This document shows, piece after piece, positions 12,730 to 20,146 of a DNA stretch of 21,471 nucleotides (positions within the stretch are counted from its first letter, which is position 1; the number at the start of each line of letters is the position of its first letter). Where the stretch lies: NCBI GenBank assembly GCA_045653425.1, contig JAZOLU010000030.1:1-21471 (forward strand), read 5' to 3'. This DNA comes from RGIG3009 sp045653425. GTDB taxonomy: Bacteria > Bacillota > Clostridia > Oscillospirales > Acutalibacteraceae. The notes under the pieces are model-generated. The model was not told the origin of the DNA and did not search any database. It was given only the letters and a program-made list of their open reading frames with translations. The translations under genes and the position numbers were made by a program.

Positions 12730-13985
12730 AGATGCTCCTCCTCCGTGCCCTGCCGTTTTCTTTGGGCACTGAACACCAGCGACAACACCAGCACCGTTAC
12801 CAACACCGCACCAACCAGAATGACAAGTGCCGGCGGCAAACCAAACACCGTGAGCCGCTGCGTGACGTTGCCAACCACGCCGCGGTCCGCATCCGCCAGG
12901 GGACGGGTGGGATAGTAATTGTTTTGTGCCGTTTTGTTTGCCAGCGCGGCAACCTGTTTGGCACTCAGCGCAGCGGGGTACACCGCCACGTCGTCCAGCA
13001 AAGCGTTAAGAAGCGGTTCTCCGTAAAAGCCGCCGCCCACCACAAATTGGCTGAGTTCAATTTCACTGTAATCTGTTTCCACGGTTTGGGTTAAGTAACG
13101 CATACCGTCCAAATACAAGGAAAACTCCGTGTTGGACACCACCACCGCCGCGTGATGCCACTCGCCCACGGCGGGTGCCAGCGTGGTGCCCTGTGCCGCG
13201 GGCACAAACGCCGTAACGGGTTCGCCCACACGGTCTTGCCATTCCATATACCAACCGTTTATGCCGCGCTCCGTGTCCTGCACGTGGGGCGAAACGGTTA
13301 AAAAGCGACTCTCGTTTTTATACACCGTGAGCAGTTTGGCACCCACCGTGTCTGCCCGCAAATTAAACCACGCGGACAGGGTAAATTCCTCCAACGCCAG
13401 TGCCTCTGCCGCGGAAATACGCAGATATTGGTCTTCCCCGTTCAGCGCGACGGCTTGACCGGTATGACCCGCCACCCACTCAAACGTGTTTGGGGACACC
13501 TTTTTGCCGTTGTTATAATAATACACACCGTCTATGGTTTGTGCGGACCATTCGTCCACCAGTGTAAGCGGTGTGGGCAGTGCCGAGTCGCCACCCGCTT
13601 GGGTGGTGCCGCCCGTGACGGTGGTGGTGGCACCCGTTGCCGCCGGCTTTGCCGCCGGTTTTGCCGTGGGTTTTGTCGTGGGTTTTGCCGTGGAGTTTAC
13701 CGACGGTGCCGCCGTGGAATTTGCCGCCGTTGTGCCCTTAGTTGGGGCGGCGGTGGTGGTAGCGACTGCCGCCGTGGTGGTGGCAGCGACCGTGGTGGTG
13801 GCAGCCGCCGTAGTAGTGGTAGTAGCCACCGTGGTGGTTGTAGTAGTTGCGGCGACCGTGGTTGTGGTGGCAGCCGCCACGGTAGTGGTTGTGGCGGTGG
13901 TGGTTTCCGCCGCCACGGGTGCCGCACACAACAGCACACACAAAGCGGCGACAACTGCCGCCCGCACGCCGTTACGGTTGGTCAT
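12726..13985 (-). CDS. LamG-domain surface protein with Thr-rich linker and C-terminal membrane anchor
   Basis: A 419-residue protein. ATG 13985 follows AAAGGGG and gives a proper signal peptide (RAAVVAALCVLLCAAPVAAE); a longer frame from 14114 overlaps the preceding gene. A Thr/Val/Ala-rich region and TAKPTTKPTAKP-type repeats cover about residues 28-130. A concanavalin-like LamG domain follows: VDEWSAQTIDGVYYYNNGKK, FTLSAWFNLRAD, GEWHHAAVVVSNTEFSLYLD and LNALLDDVAVYPAALSAKQV are typical of the Laminin_G_3 family. A transmembrane helix (PPALVILVGAVLVTVLVLSL) and a charged tail end the chain. LamG domains bind glycans or proteins, so this is probably an extracellular adhesin or polysaccharide-binding protein. 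Confidence 0.85.
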   Translation of the reverse strand: MTNRNGVRAAVVAALCVLLCAAPVAAETTTATTTTVAAATTTTVAATTTTTTVATTTTTAAATTTVAATTTAAVATTTAAPTKGTTAANSTAAPSVNSTAKPTTKPTAKPAAKPAATGATTTVTGGTTQAGGDSALPTPLTLVDEWSAQTIDGVYYYNNGKKVSPNTFEWVAGHTGQAVALNGEDQYLRISAAEALALEEFTLSAWFNLRADTVGAKLLTVYKNESRFLTVSPHVQDTERGINGWYMEWQDRVGEPVTAFVPAAQGTTLAPAVGEWHHAAVVVSNTEFSLYLDGMRYLTQTVETDYSEIELSQFVVGGGFYGEPLLNALLDDVAVYPAALSAKQVAALANKTAQNNYYPTRPLADADRGVVGNVTQRLTVFGLPPALVILVGAVLVTVLVLSLVFSAQRKRQGTEEEHL

Positions 13986-14008
13986 ATGGTATAAAACCCC
14001 TTTCGGTA

Positions 14009-14323
14009 TCATTTGCGGTAATACGAGTAATACGCCACAACGGTAACGCGCCGCTCGGTGACGCTGTCGTCCCCCGTGAGCAGTACGCCGTTTTTGCTGA
14101 GCAGTTCCCCCCACTCCAACGTGGCGACGGGACAGGCAAAGGGGACCGAGCCGTCGTCAAACCGCAGTTCCACCTGCGCGGTGGCGGCGCAAATGCGCCC
14201 GCGTTTGCCAATAACCACTTCGCCGTTCGGCTCGCGCCGCACGGCGTAAGAGACCAATTTTCCGTCCAGTTTTTGCAAACCCACGGGCAGACGCTCACGC
14301 TCCCGACGCCGAAACAGCCCCAT
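14009..14323 (-). CDS. Small basic cytoplasmic protein of unknown function
   Basis: A 104-residue protein starting at ATG 14323 after AAGGAGTGAGG. It has an Arg-rich N-terminus (LFRRRERERLP) followed by short strand-like segments (GKLVSYAVRREPNGEVVIGK, AQVELRFDDG, RRVTVVAYYSYY), suggesting a small beta barrel. It has no signal or membrane segment. It is the first gene of a three-gene operon with the LamG protein (23 bases downstream) and the secreted partner. The family was not recognised. Confidence 0.65.
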   Translation of the reverse strand: MGLFRRRERERLPVGLQKLDGKLVSYAVRREPNGEVVIGKRGRICAATAQVELRFDDGSVPFACPVATLEWGELLSKNGVLLTGDDSVTERRVTVVAYYSYYRK

Positions 14324-14346
14324 TTGTCCTCACTCCTTATTTGTTT

Positions 14347-14375
14347 ATTTTACTCCCGCGGACAACCCGTGTCAA
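14347..14375 (-). promoter_or_regulatory. Promoter of the surface operon
   Basis: TTGACA (14375-14370) and TAAAAT (14352-14347) have a 17-base spacer on the minus strand, 23 bases ahead of the first gene. Confidence 0.85.
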
Positions 14376-14400
14376 CCGTTTCGCAAAATTCACACATTAT

Positions 14401-14432
14401 TTATTGTATTTCAACAATAAAACTGATATACT
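14401..14432 (+). promoter_or_regulatory. Promoter of the LTA-synthase-like gene with a dyad over the -35
   Basis: TTGTAT (14404-14409) and TATACT (14427-14432) have a 17-base spacer. The -35 box lies within the inverted repeat TTATTGT-atttca-ACAATAA (14401-14420), a possible operator. Confidence 0.6.
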
Positions 14433-14463
14433 GAATAGGAAATGTAAAGCAAGGTGAATGGGT

Positions 14464-16326
14464 ATGCTGAAAAATCGTATTCCGCGGGTGGCGGCGTGGC
14501 TGTGTTTGTGGTTGCCGCCGCTGGGTGTACTGTTCAAAGATATATGGTTGCAGGCGTTTGCCGCCGGCAGTAACCCGTACGTGCCGCAGTTGTGGGCGGG
14601 GGTGTGCCGCGTGGCACCCTACCTGCCGTTGCACGTGGCGGTGTTTGCGTTGTTGTTTGCGCCAATGTGGCTGCTGCGCCGCGGGCGGTACGCGTACAGT
14701 GCCGTGACGGGTACGGTGCTTTCGGTGTTGGCGGGAATTGACGTGGTGTACCTGCGGTGCTACAACGTGTTGCCCTCGGTGCTGATGTTGCCGCTGCTGG
14801 GCACGCAAACCGGCAAACAAACCGTTGCCAACATTTTGCCCACCCTGTTTACGTGGTGGGACGTGTTGCTGGTGGCGGACCTGCTGGTGTGGATGGTGTT
14901 GTTTGCGCTGTGCGTGCGGCGCGGGTGGCTGCAACCGTTGCCGCCGCGCCGTCCCCGTACCGTGGCGGTTACGGCGGGCGTTTGTGCGGTGGTGCTGGTA
15001 CTGGTGCCGCTGCTTCATGCGTGCGGTACGGCAAAGGGGTTGTTCCGCCGCTTGTACGTAACGGCAGATACGGTGGCGGGGGCGCAGTATTTCTCATTTG
15101 CGGGGTTCCACGTGGCGGATATTGTGCAAACCGCCAGCGGTGCCGCAACACACGCCCAACCCACCAAAACCGACGAGCAACAACTGGCCGATTACCGCGC
15201 GTTTCAGGCGGCAGACACGGGCGTGGGCCCGCTGGCGGGTGCGTTTGCGGGGCAAAATTTGCTGGTAATTCAGGTGGAATCGCTGGAAAGTTTTGTGCTG
15301 GGCGGCACCATAAACGGGGTGGAAGTGACCCCCACGCTTAACCGCCTGTGTGCGGGGGGATACGTTTTTCCCAACTTGTATGAGCAGGTAAAAAGCGGCA
15401 ACAGTTCCGACGCAGACTTTTTGCTGATGACCTCGCTGCTGCCGCCCAACAAGAGTTTTGTGTTTGGCTCGTACACCCACAACACCTACCGCGCCTTGCC
15501 GCGCATTTTGCGGGACAACGGCGGGTACGCCTCTTACTACTTTCACGGGGCAACCAACGCCATTTGGGATTACAAGACAATGCTTTCGGGCGCGTTTGGG
15601 TTTGACCGTGTGGATATGGATTACGTGCAGGACGAGCAACTGAACGGGTATTTATCCGACGAAAGTTTTTTTGCGCAAACGTTGGAGAAATTACAAGCGC
15701 AGCCGCTTTCTAAGCCGTTTTACGCGCATTTGGTAACGTGTACGTCGCACATTCCGTGCGACGTGCCCGCCGATTTTGACGGCTTGCTGCTGGGTGACGA
15801 ACTCGCCGCCAACCCGCTGGGAGATTACCTGCAAGCCATTCATTACACCGACCGCCAGATTGGCACGTTTTTGGAGCAGGCAACCGCACTGGGGTTGCTG
15901 GACAACACCGTGGTGGCGGTGGTGGGCGACCACGGCGGCGTGCACAAATATTACCCGCACTGGGTATCAAATTTATCGGATGCCGCGCGGGAGGACTGGT
16001 TCCTTACCGACGACGAGGATTACACCCTACCGCTGATTGTGTATCACCCCTTCATTGAAAGCCCCGCCGTGTACCAAACGGTGGGCGGGCAGATGGACGT
16101 GTTGCCCACGTTGCTGGGGTTGCTGGGGGTGGAGGATGCCGCCGCCCGCCGCGTGATGTTTGGGCGGGATTTGCTTGCCACCACCCGCAGTTTTGCACTG
16201 CGGGATGACGGGTACGTGTACGGCACGTTAACGGAAACCGAACGCCGCACGGCGTACTCCGCGTATTATTTATCCGACCTGCTCATACGCAGTAACCGTG
16301 TGAGCGGCAACGAAACGGAGGGTTAA
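14464..16326 (+). CDS. LTA-synthase-family (sulfatase fold) glycerol-phosphate transferase
   Basis: A 620-residue protein. The ATG at 14464 has the better spacing from AAGGTG; an ATG at 14458 in the same frame is too close. Five hydrophobic segments fill residues ~1-190, followed by an extracellular sulfatase-fold domain. Metal and substrate motifs are visible: LLVIQVESLESFVLGG (metal Glu), TCTSHIP and VVGDHGGVHKYY. At the site of the nucleophile the sequence is GNSSDADF where LtaS has GKTSDxEF, so Ser replaces Thr. Known members polymerise glycerol-phosphate from phosphatidylglycerol into teichoic acid and release diacylglycerol. The kinase gene that follows 3 bases later would recycle it. 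Substrate specificity cannot be read from sequence. Confidence 0.9.
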   Translation: MLKNRIPRVAAWLCLWLPPLGVLFKDIWLQAFAAGSNPYVPQLWAGVCRVAPYLPLHVAVFALLFAPMWLLRRGRYAYSAVTGTVLSVLAGIDVVYLRCYNVLPSVLMLPLLGTQTGKQTVANILPTLFTWWDVLLVADLLVWMVLFALCVRRGWLQPLPPRRPRTVAVTAGVCAVVLVLVPLLHACGTAKGLFRRLYVTADTVAGAQYFSFAGFHVADIVQTASGAATHAQPTKTDEQQLADYRAFQAADTGVGPLAGAFAGQNLLVIQVESLESFVLGGTINGVEVTPTLNRLCAGGYVFPNLYEQVKSGNSSDADFLLMTSLLPPNKSFVFGSYTHNTYRALPRILRDNGGYASYYFHGATNAIWDYKTMLSGAFGFDRVDMDYVQDEQLNGYLSDESFFAQTLEKLQAQPLSKPFYAHLVTCTSHIPCDVPADFDGLLLGDELAANPLGDYLQAIHYTDRQIGTFLEQATALGLLDNTVVAVVGDHGGVHKYYPHWVSNLSDAAREDWFLTDDEDYTLPLIVYHPFIESPAVYQTVGGQMDVLPTLLGLLGVEDAAARRVMFGRDLLATTRSFALRDDGYVYGTLTETERRTAYSAYYLSDLLIRSNRVSGNETEG

Positions 16327-16329
16327 ACA

Positions 16330-17220
16330 ATGGCCACACCGCGCGTATTATTGATTGTAAACCCCGCGGCGGGCGTGACGCGGGGCAAGCAAGCCCTGTA
16401 CCCGCTAACGGAGGGGTTTTGCCGCGGCGGCTGGCGCGTGAGTGCGCACGTGACGGGTGCGCGGGGGGAGGCGCAACAGATAACACAGGCACTGGCTCGC
16501 GAACACGATTTGGTGGTGTGTTGCGGCGGGGACGGTACGCTGGGCGAAGTGATTAACGGGTTAATGACCTGTGGTGCCGCAGTGCCGCTGGGGTACGTGC
16601 CCACCGGCAGTACCAACGACTTTGCCAACAGCTTGAAACTAACCGGCAACCCCGCACAGGCGGTGCAACGGTTTTTGACCGGCAGTGACACCGCGCTGGA
16701 CGTGGGGTGCTGGAACGGCAACCGTTATTTTTCGTACATTGCCTCGTTTGGTGCGTTTACCGCCGCTTCGTACAACGCGTCGCAAGCCACCAAAAACGCG
16801 CTGGGGCACTTTGCCTACGTGTTGGAGGGCATAAAAGAACTCTCCGCCATTCGCCCGCACACCGTTACCGTTACCACGGAGGAACGCACCTTTACTGGCG
16901 AGTATGTGTTTGGTGCGGTTAGCAACTCCACCTCGGTGGCGGGGTTGGTAAAATTGGACCGCCGCTTGGTGGATATGAGTGACGGCTTGTTTGAGGTGGT
17001 GCTGGTGCGCCCGCCGCAAAACGCAGCGGATTTAAGCAAAATTCTCGGCTCGCTGCAAAGCGGCAAGTTTGACCCCGCGATGTTTGAGTTTTTTAAGGCG
17101 TCCCGCGTTCACTTTGCCTTGCCGGAAGCACCCGCTTGGTCGCTGGACGGCGAACAGGCCGACGGTGCCGCCCAAGTGACCGTGGAAAACCGCGCCGGCG
17201 CGTTGCTGTTGCGCCGCTAA
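16330..17220 (+). CDS. Diacylglycerol kinase family lipid kinase (DgkB/YegS type)
   Basis: A 296-residue protein, full family length. LIVNPAAG at residues 8-15, CCGGDGTLGEVINGL (the GGDGT nucleotide-binding motif) and YVPTGSTNDFANSL are the conserved motifs of the DAGK catalytic domain. FGAVSNSTSVAGLVKL and the final SLDGEQ complete the family pattern. It phosphorylates diacylglycerol or a related lipid with ATP at the inner membrane face. The start follows GGAGGG placed across the stop of the preceding LTA-synthase-like gene, so translation is coupled. The pairing fits recycling of the diacylglycerol produced by teichoic acid polymerisation. Confidence 0.93.
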   Translation: MATPRVLLIVNPAAGVTRGKQALYPLTEGFCRGGWRVSAHVTGARGEAQQITQALAREHDLVVCCGGDGTLGEVINGLMTCGAAVPLGYVPTGSTNDFANSLKLTGNPAQAVQRFLTGSDTALDVGCWNGNRYFSYIASFGAFTAASYNASQATKNALGHFAYVLEGIKELSAIRPHTVTVTTEERTFTGEYVFGAVSNSTSVAGLVKLDRRLVDMSDGLFEVVLVRPPQNAADLSKILGSLQSGKFDPAMFEFFKASRVHFALPEAPAWSLDGEQADGAAQVTVENRAGALLLRR

Positions 17221-17395
17221 AGCCAAAGCATTAAAACCCGAACCCGCCCCAAAGGCGTGGAATTTTGAGGGTGTCCAATTTTTTGGTGTGCGAGGCAAAA
17301 ACGCAGTTAATCCTGTCGGATTATCGTGTATTTTAACAATGCCACAGCGGCAAATTGGCCCCTCAAAATCGAGTTTGGGTTTTAATGCTTTGGCT
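17221..17395. repeat. 175-bp imperfect palindrome (MITE-like or long RNA hairpin)
   Basis: The outer 19 bases AGCCAAAGCATTAAAACCC (17221-17239) are perfectly repeated in inverted form at 17377-17395. The symmetry continues inward through TTTTGAGGG and CCAATTT (left, to about 17282) with their complements on the right (from about 17351), interrupted by a 14-base extra segment on the left. The centre holds a smaller hairpin AATCC-TGTC-GGATT. It fills the gap between the kinase stop and the antiporter ribosome site. No clear target duplication was found. Confidence 0.8.
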
Positions 17396-17414
17396 AACCC
17401 GAAAGGAGAACGGT

Positions 17415-19034
17415 ATGCCTGTTTACTTACTCATTGCCGCCGTGGTGATTTTCGCTTGTGTACTGCTCACGCGCGTGTCGGGCAAATTGGGGATTCCCAC
17501 CCTACTGGCGTTTATTGCGCTGGGTATGCTGTTCGGCTCGGATGGGTTGTTCCGTATTCCGTTTGAAGATTACGCGTTTGCCGAGCAGATTTGTTCGGTG
17601 GCACTGATTGTGATTTTGTTTTACGGCGGGTTTGGCACCAACTGGAAAGAGGCGCGCCCCGTGGCGGTTAAGGCCGCGGTGCTCTCCTCGGTGGGCACGG
17701 TGCTCACCGCCGCGTTGGTCGGGTTGTTTTGCCGCTTGGCGTTGCGCATTGGCTGGTGGGAGAGTTTTCTTATCGGCTCGGTGATTAGTTCCACCGACGC
17801 CGCTTCCGTGTTTGGTATTTTGCGCTCGCGGCGGTTGGGTCTGCGGGAGCACACCGCCTCGCTTTTGGAAGTGGAAAGCGGCAGTAACGATCCGTTTTCG
17901 TATATGCTCACCGCCGTGTGCGTGGCGGGATTGCAAGGGCAGGGCAGCGGCAAACAGGTGCTTTCCCTGTTGTTTTCCCAAATTGTATACGGCGCGGTGT
18001 TCGGCGCGGTCATTGCCGCGGCCGCCGTGTGGCTGCTGCGCCGCATTACCTTCCGCACCGGCGGGTTCGACACCATTTTTGTGGTGGGGGTGGCTCTGCT
18101 TTCGTACGCCGTTCCCGCCGTGGTGGGCGGCAACGGGTATCTCAGCGCGTATTTGGTGGGGCTGGTGCTGGGCAACACCGACATTCGCAGTAAACGCCAA
18201 CTCGTTCATTTTTTTGACGGAATGACAGGGCTAATGCAAATGCTCATCTTCTTTTTACTGGGGTTGCTCTCGTTCCCCTCGCGCTTGCCCGCCGTGGCAC
18301 TGCCGGCGTTACTGGTTGCGTTGTTCCTCACCTTTGCGGCGCGCCCGCTTTCGGTGGGGTTGGTGCTCACTCCGTTTCGTTGTTCGCTGCGCCAGCAAGG
18401 CGTGGTGGCGTGGGCGGGGTTGCGCGGCGCGGCGTCCATTGTGTTCGCCATTATGGCAACCACCGCGGTGAACACCCAAAACGACTTGTTCCATATGGTG
18501 TTTTTCATTGTGTTGTTTTCCATTTTGGTACAGGGCACGCTCATTCCCGCGGTCTCCCGCCGTTTGGGGATGATTGACGAAAACGCCGACGTGCTGAAAA
18601 CGTTTAACGATTACAGCGAGGATATTCCCGTGCAGTTTATTCGCTTTACGGTGCCGGCGGGACATCCGTGGTGCGGGCTGGCGTTGCGGGATATTACCCT
18701 CCCGCCCGACACGCTGGCGGTGCTGCTGCGCCGCGGCAACCATCGCCACGCGCCGCACGGCAGTACCGTGTTACAGGCGGGCGATATGCTGGTGCTTTCC
18801 GCCGGTGCCGCCGACGCGGAGGACGTGGCGGAACTTTCGGAAATTCGCCTGAGTGCCGACAGCGAATGGGTGGGCAAAACCCTTTCGGAATTGCCGCACA
18901 CCGACCGCGCGTTGGTCATTTTAATTCAGCGCGGCGACCGCACCATCATTCCGCGCGGCAACGTGCGCCTGCGGGAACAGGATTTGCTGGTCATTCACCA
19001 CCGCGCCCCCGAAACGATTACGTTGGACGTGTAA
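17415..19034 (+). CDS. Cation (probably K+)/proton antiporter, CvrA/NhaP2-like
   Basis: A 539-residue protein. ATG 17415 follows AAAGGAG; a longer frame from 17355 lies in the palindromic intergenic DNA. Residues ~1-385 contain about 12 membrane segments with the CPA1 signatures GTNWKEARPVAVKA, SVISSTDAASVFGIL (acidic ion-site residue) and LLEVESGSNDPFSYML. The cytoplasmic C-terminus has two TrkA_C-like modules (about 405-475 and 475-535: PAGHPWCGLALRDITLP...AGDMLVLSAG and SEWVGKTLSELP...EQDLLVIHH). This architecture matches NhaP2/CvrA potassium/proton antiporters, gated by a ligand at the C-terminal domains. The ion specificity is inferred. The preceding long palindrome may influence its expression. 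Confidence 0.92.
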   Translation: MPVYLLIAAVVIFACVLLTRVSGKLGIPTLLAFIALGMLFGSDGLFRIPFEDYAFAEQICSVALIVILFYGGFGTNWKEARPVAVKAAVLSSVGTVLTAALVGLFCRLALRIGWWESFLIGSVISSTDAASVFGILRSRRLGLREHTASLLEVESGSNDPFSYMLTAVCVAGLQGQGSGKQVLSLLFSQIVYGAVFGAVIAAAAVWLLRRITFRTGGFDTIFVVGVALLSYAVPAVVGGNGYLSAYLVGLVLGNTDIRSKRQLVHFFDGMTGLMQMLIFFLLGLLSFPSRLPAVALPALLVALFLTFAARPLSVGLVLTPFRCSLRQQGVVAWAGLRGAASIVFAIMATTAVNTQNDLFHMVFFIVLFSILVQGTLIPAVSRRLGMIDENADVLKTFNDYSEDIPVQFIRFTVPAGHPWCGLALRDITLPPDTLAVLLRRGNHRHAPHGSTVLQAGDMLVLSAGAADAEDVAELSEIRLSADSEWVGKTLSELPHTDRALVILIQRGDRTIIPRGNVRLREQDLLVIHHRAPETITLDV

Positions 19035-19066
19035 CGTAAAAGGTATAACAAAAAGCCCCCTGACAA

Positions 19067-19101
19067 GGGAGACACTCCGTAAGGAAGTTGTCTCCCTTTA
19101 C
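19067..19101. terminator. Terminator downstream of the antiporter gene
   Basis: AAGGGAGACA pairs with TGTCTCCCTT around a 14-base loop, followed by TACTTATTT on the plus strand. It also marks the change from GC-rich backbone to the AT-rich restriction-modification block. Confidence 0.7.
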
Positions 19102-19130
19102 TTATTTCTCTAAAACATTTTCAAAATGGC

Positions 19131-19160
19131 TTGAACAAAAAAAGTGTGTTATGTTATAAT
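19131..19160 (+). promoter_or_regulatory. Promoter of the restriction-modification operon
   Basis: TTGAAC (19131-19136) and TATAAT (19155-19160) have an 18-base spacer, 38 bases before the methyltransferase start. Confidence 0.75.
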
Positions 19161-19198
19161 ATATGATGTATTTTAGTGTTCAAAGGAGGAAAGCCGCA

Positions 19199-20146
19199 AT
19201 GAATTGGGATTCATTTCGTTTTATAGATTTGTTTGCAGGTATCGGCGGTATTCGTTTTGGTTTCGAATACGTTGGTGGTCATTGCGTGTTTTCGTCCGAG
19301 TTTGATGAGGATGCCTGCACCACTTATGAGGCGAATTTTGGTGAACATCCATCTGGCGATATTACAAAGATAGATGCAACTGATATTCCAGATTTTGACA
19401 TTCTGCTCGGTGGTTTTCCCTGTCAAGCCTTTTCCATCATAGGCAAAAAAGAGGGATTCGCAAACGAGACCTGCGGAACATTGTTTTTTGATATTGAGCG
19501 AATTTTAAGCGTGAAAAGACCGCCGGCATTTATGCTTGAAAATGTCCGCAATCTCACCGCTCACGATAACGGAAACACTTTCCGTGTTATCAAGGAGCAT
19601 CTTTCCGCTCTGGGTTATCACGTACACACCAAAGTGTTAAACGCTCTTGATTATGGTGTTCCCCAGAATCGTGAGAGAATTTTCATCGTCGGTTTTTTAG
19701 ATGATGTAAAGTTTGAGTTTCCAGAACCCATACCTGATGAGGAGCGGAAAACTCTGCCCGATATTTTGGAGACAGACGTGGACCGTAAATACTATGTCCG
19801 TGATGCGATTCGCATTTCAAGACTAGAACGATTAAAAGATAAGAATTATCCTAAACCGTATATCTCGCACGAAAATATGGCAGGTTCTATAACTCCACAT
19901 CCGTATTCATCAGCACTCCGCGCAGGGGCATCTGCTAATTATATTTTGATAAACGATGAACGCCGACCTACTGAAAGAGAAATGCTCCGCATTCAAGGTT
20001 TCCCAGATTCCTATAAAATTGTTCTTCCTTATGGCAAAGTAAAAAAGCAGTGTGGAAATTCTGTTGCAGTTCCAGTTGTTAAAGCAATAGCAGAAAAAAT
20101 GTTGTCTGCACTCAAAGAGTTTGAAAAAGGTAGGTCGGAGATATGA
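19199..20146 (+). CDS. Type II DNA cytosine-5 methyltransferase
   Basis: A 315-residue protein. ATG 19199 follows AAAGGAGG. All core m5C motifs are present: I, FIDLFAGIGGIRFGFE (residues 8-23); IV, GGFPCQAFS with catalytic Cys75; VI, ENVRNL (114-119); VIII, QNRERIF (156-162); IX, RPTEREMLRIQGFP; X, QCGNSVAVPVV (284-294). The target-recognition region between VIII and IX is short (about 90 residues), so a simple 4-6 base palindrome is likely. It overlaps the downstream endonuclease gene by 4 bases and protects the host DNA from it. AT-rich codon use contrasts with the antiporter gene, indicating acquisition as a unit. Confidence 0.96.
   Translation: MNWDSFRFIDLFAGIGGIRFGFEYVGGHCVFSSEFDEDACTTYEANFGEHPSGDITKIDATDIPDFDILLGGFPCQAFSIIGKKEGFANETCGTLFFDIERILSVKRPPAFMLENVRNLTAHDNGNTFRVIKEHLSALGYHVHTKVLNALDYGVPQNRERIFIVGFLDDVKFEFPEPIPDEERKTLPDILETDVDRKYYVRDAIRISRLERLKDKNYPKPYISHENMAGSITPHPYSSALRAGASANYILINDERRPTEREMLRIQGFPDSYKIVLPYGKVKKQCGNSVAVPVVKAIAEKMLSALKEFEKGRSEI

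Noticed and set aside
13534..14046. Long Val/Ala-rich plus-strand ORF opposite the LamG gene
   Set aside because: It is the mirror of the Thr-codon repeats on the coding strand (GTG/GTT opposite ACC/AAC), with no ribosome site.
17221..17414. c-di-AMP (ydaO) riboswitch upstream of the potassium-type antiporter
   Set aside because: No ydaO-type conserved core was recognised; the region is explained by a long inverted repeat.
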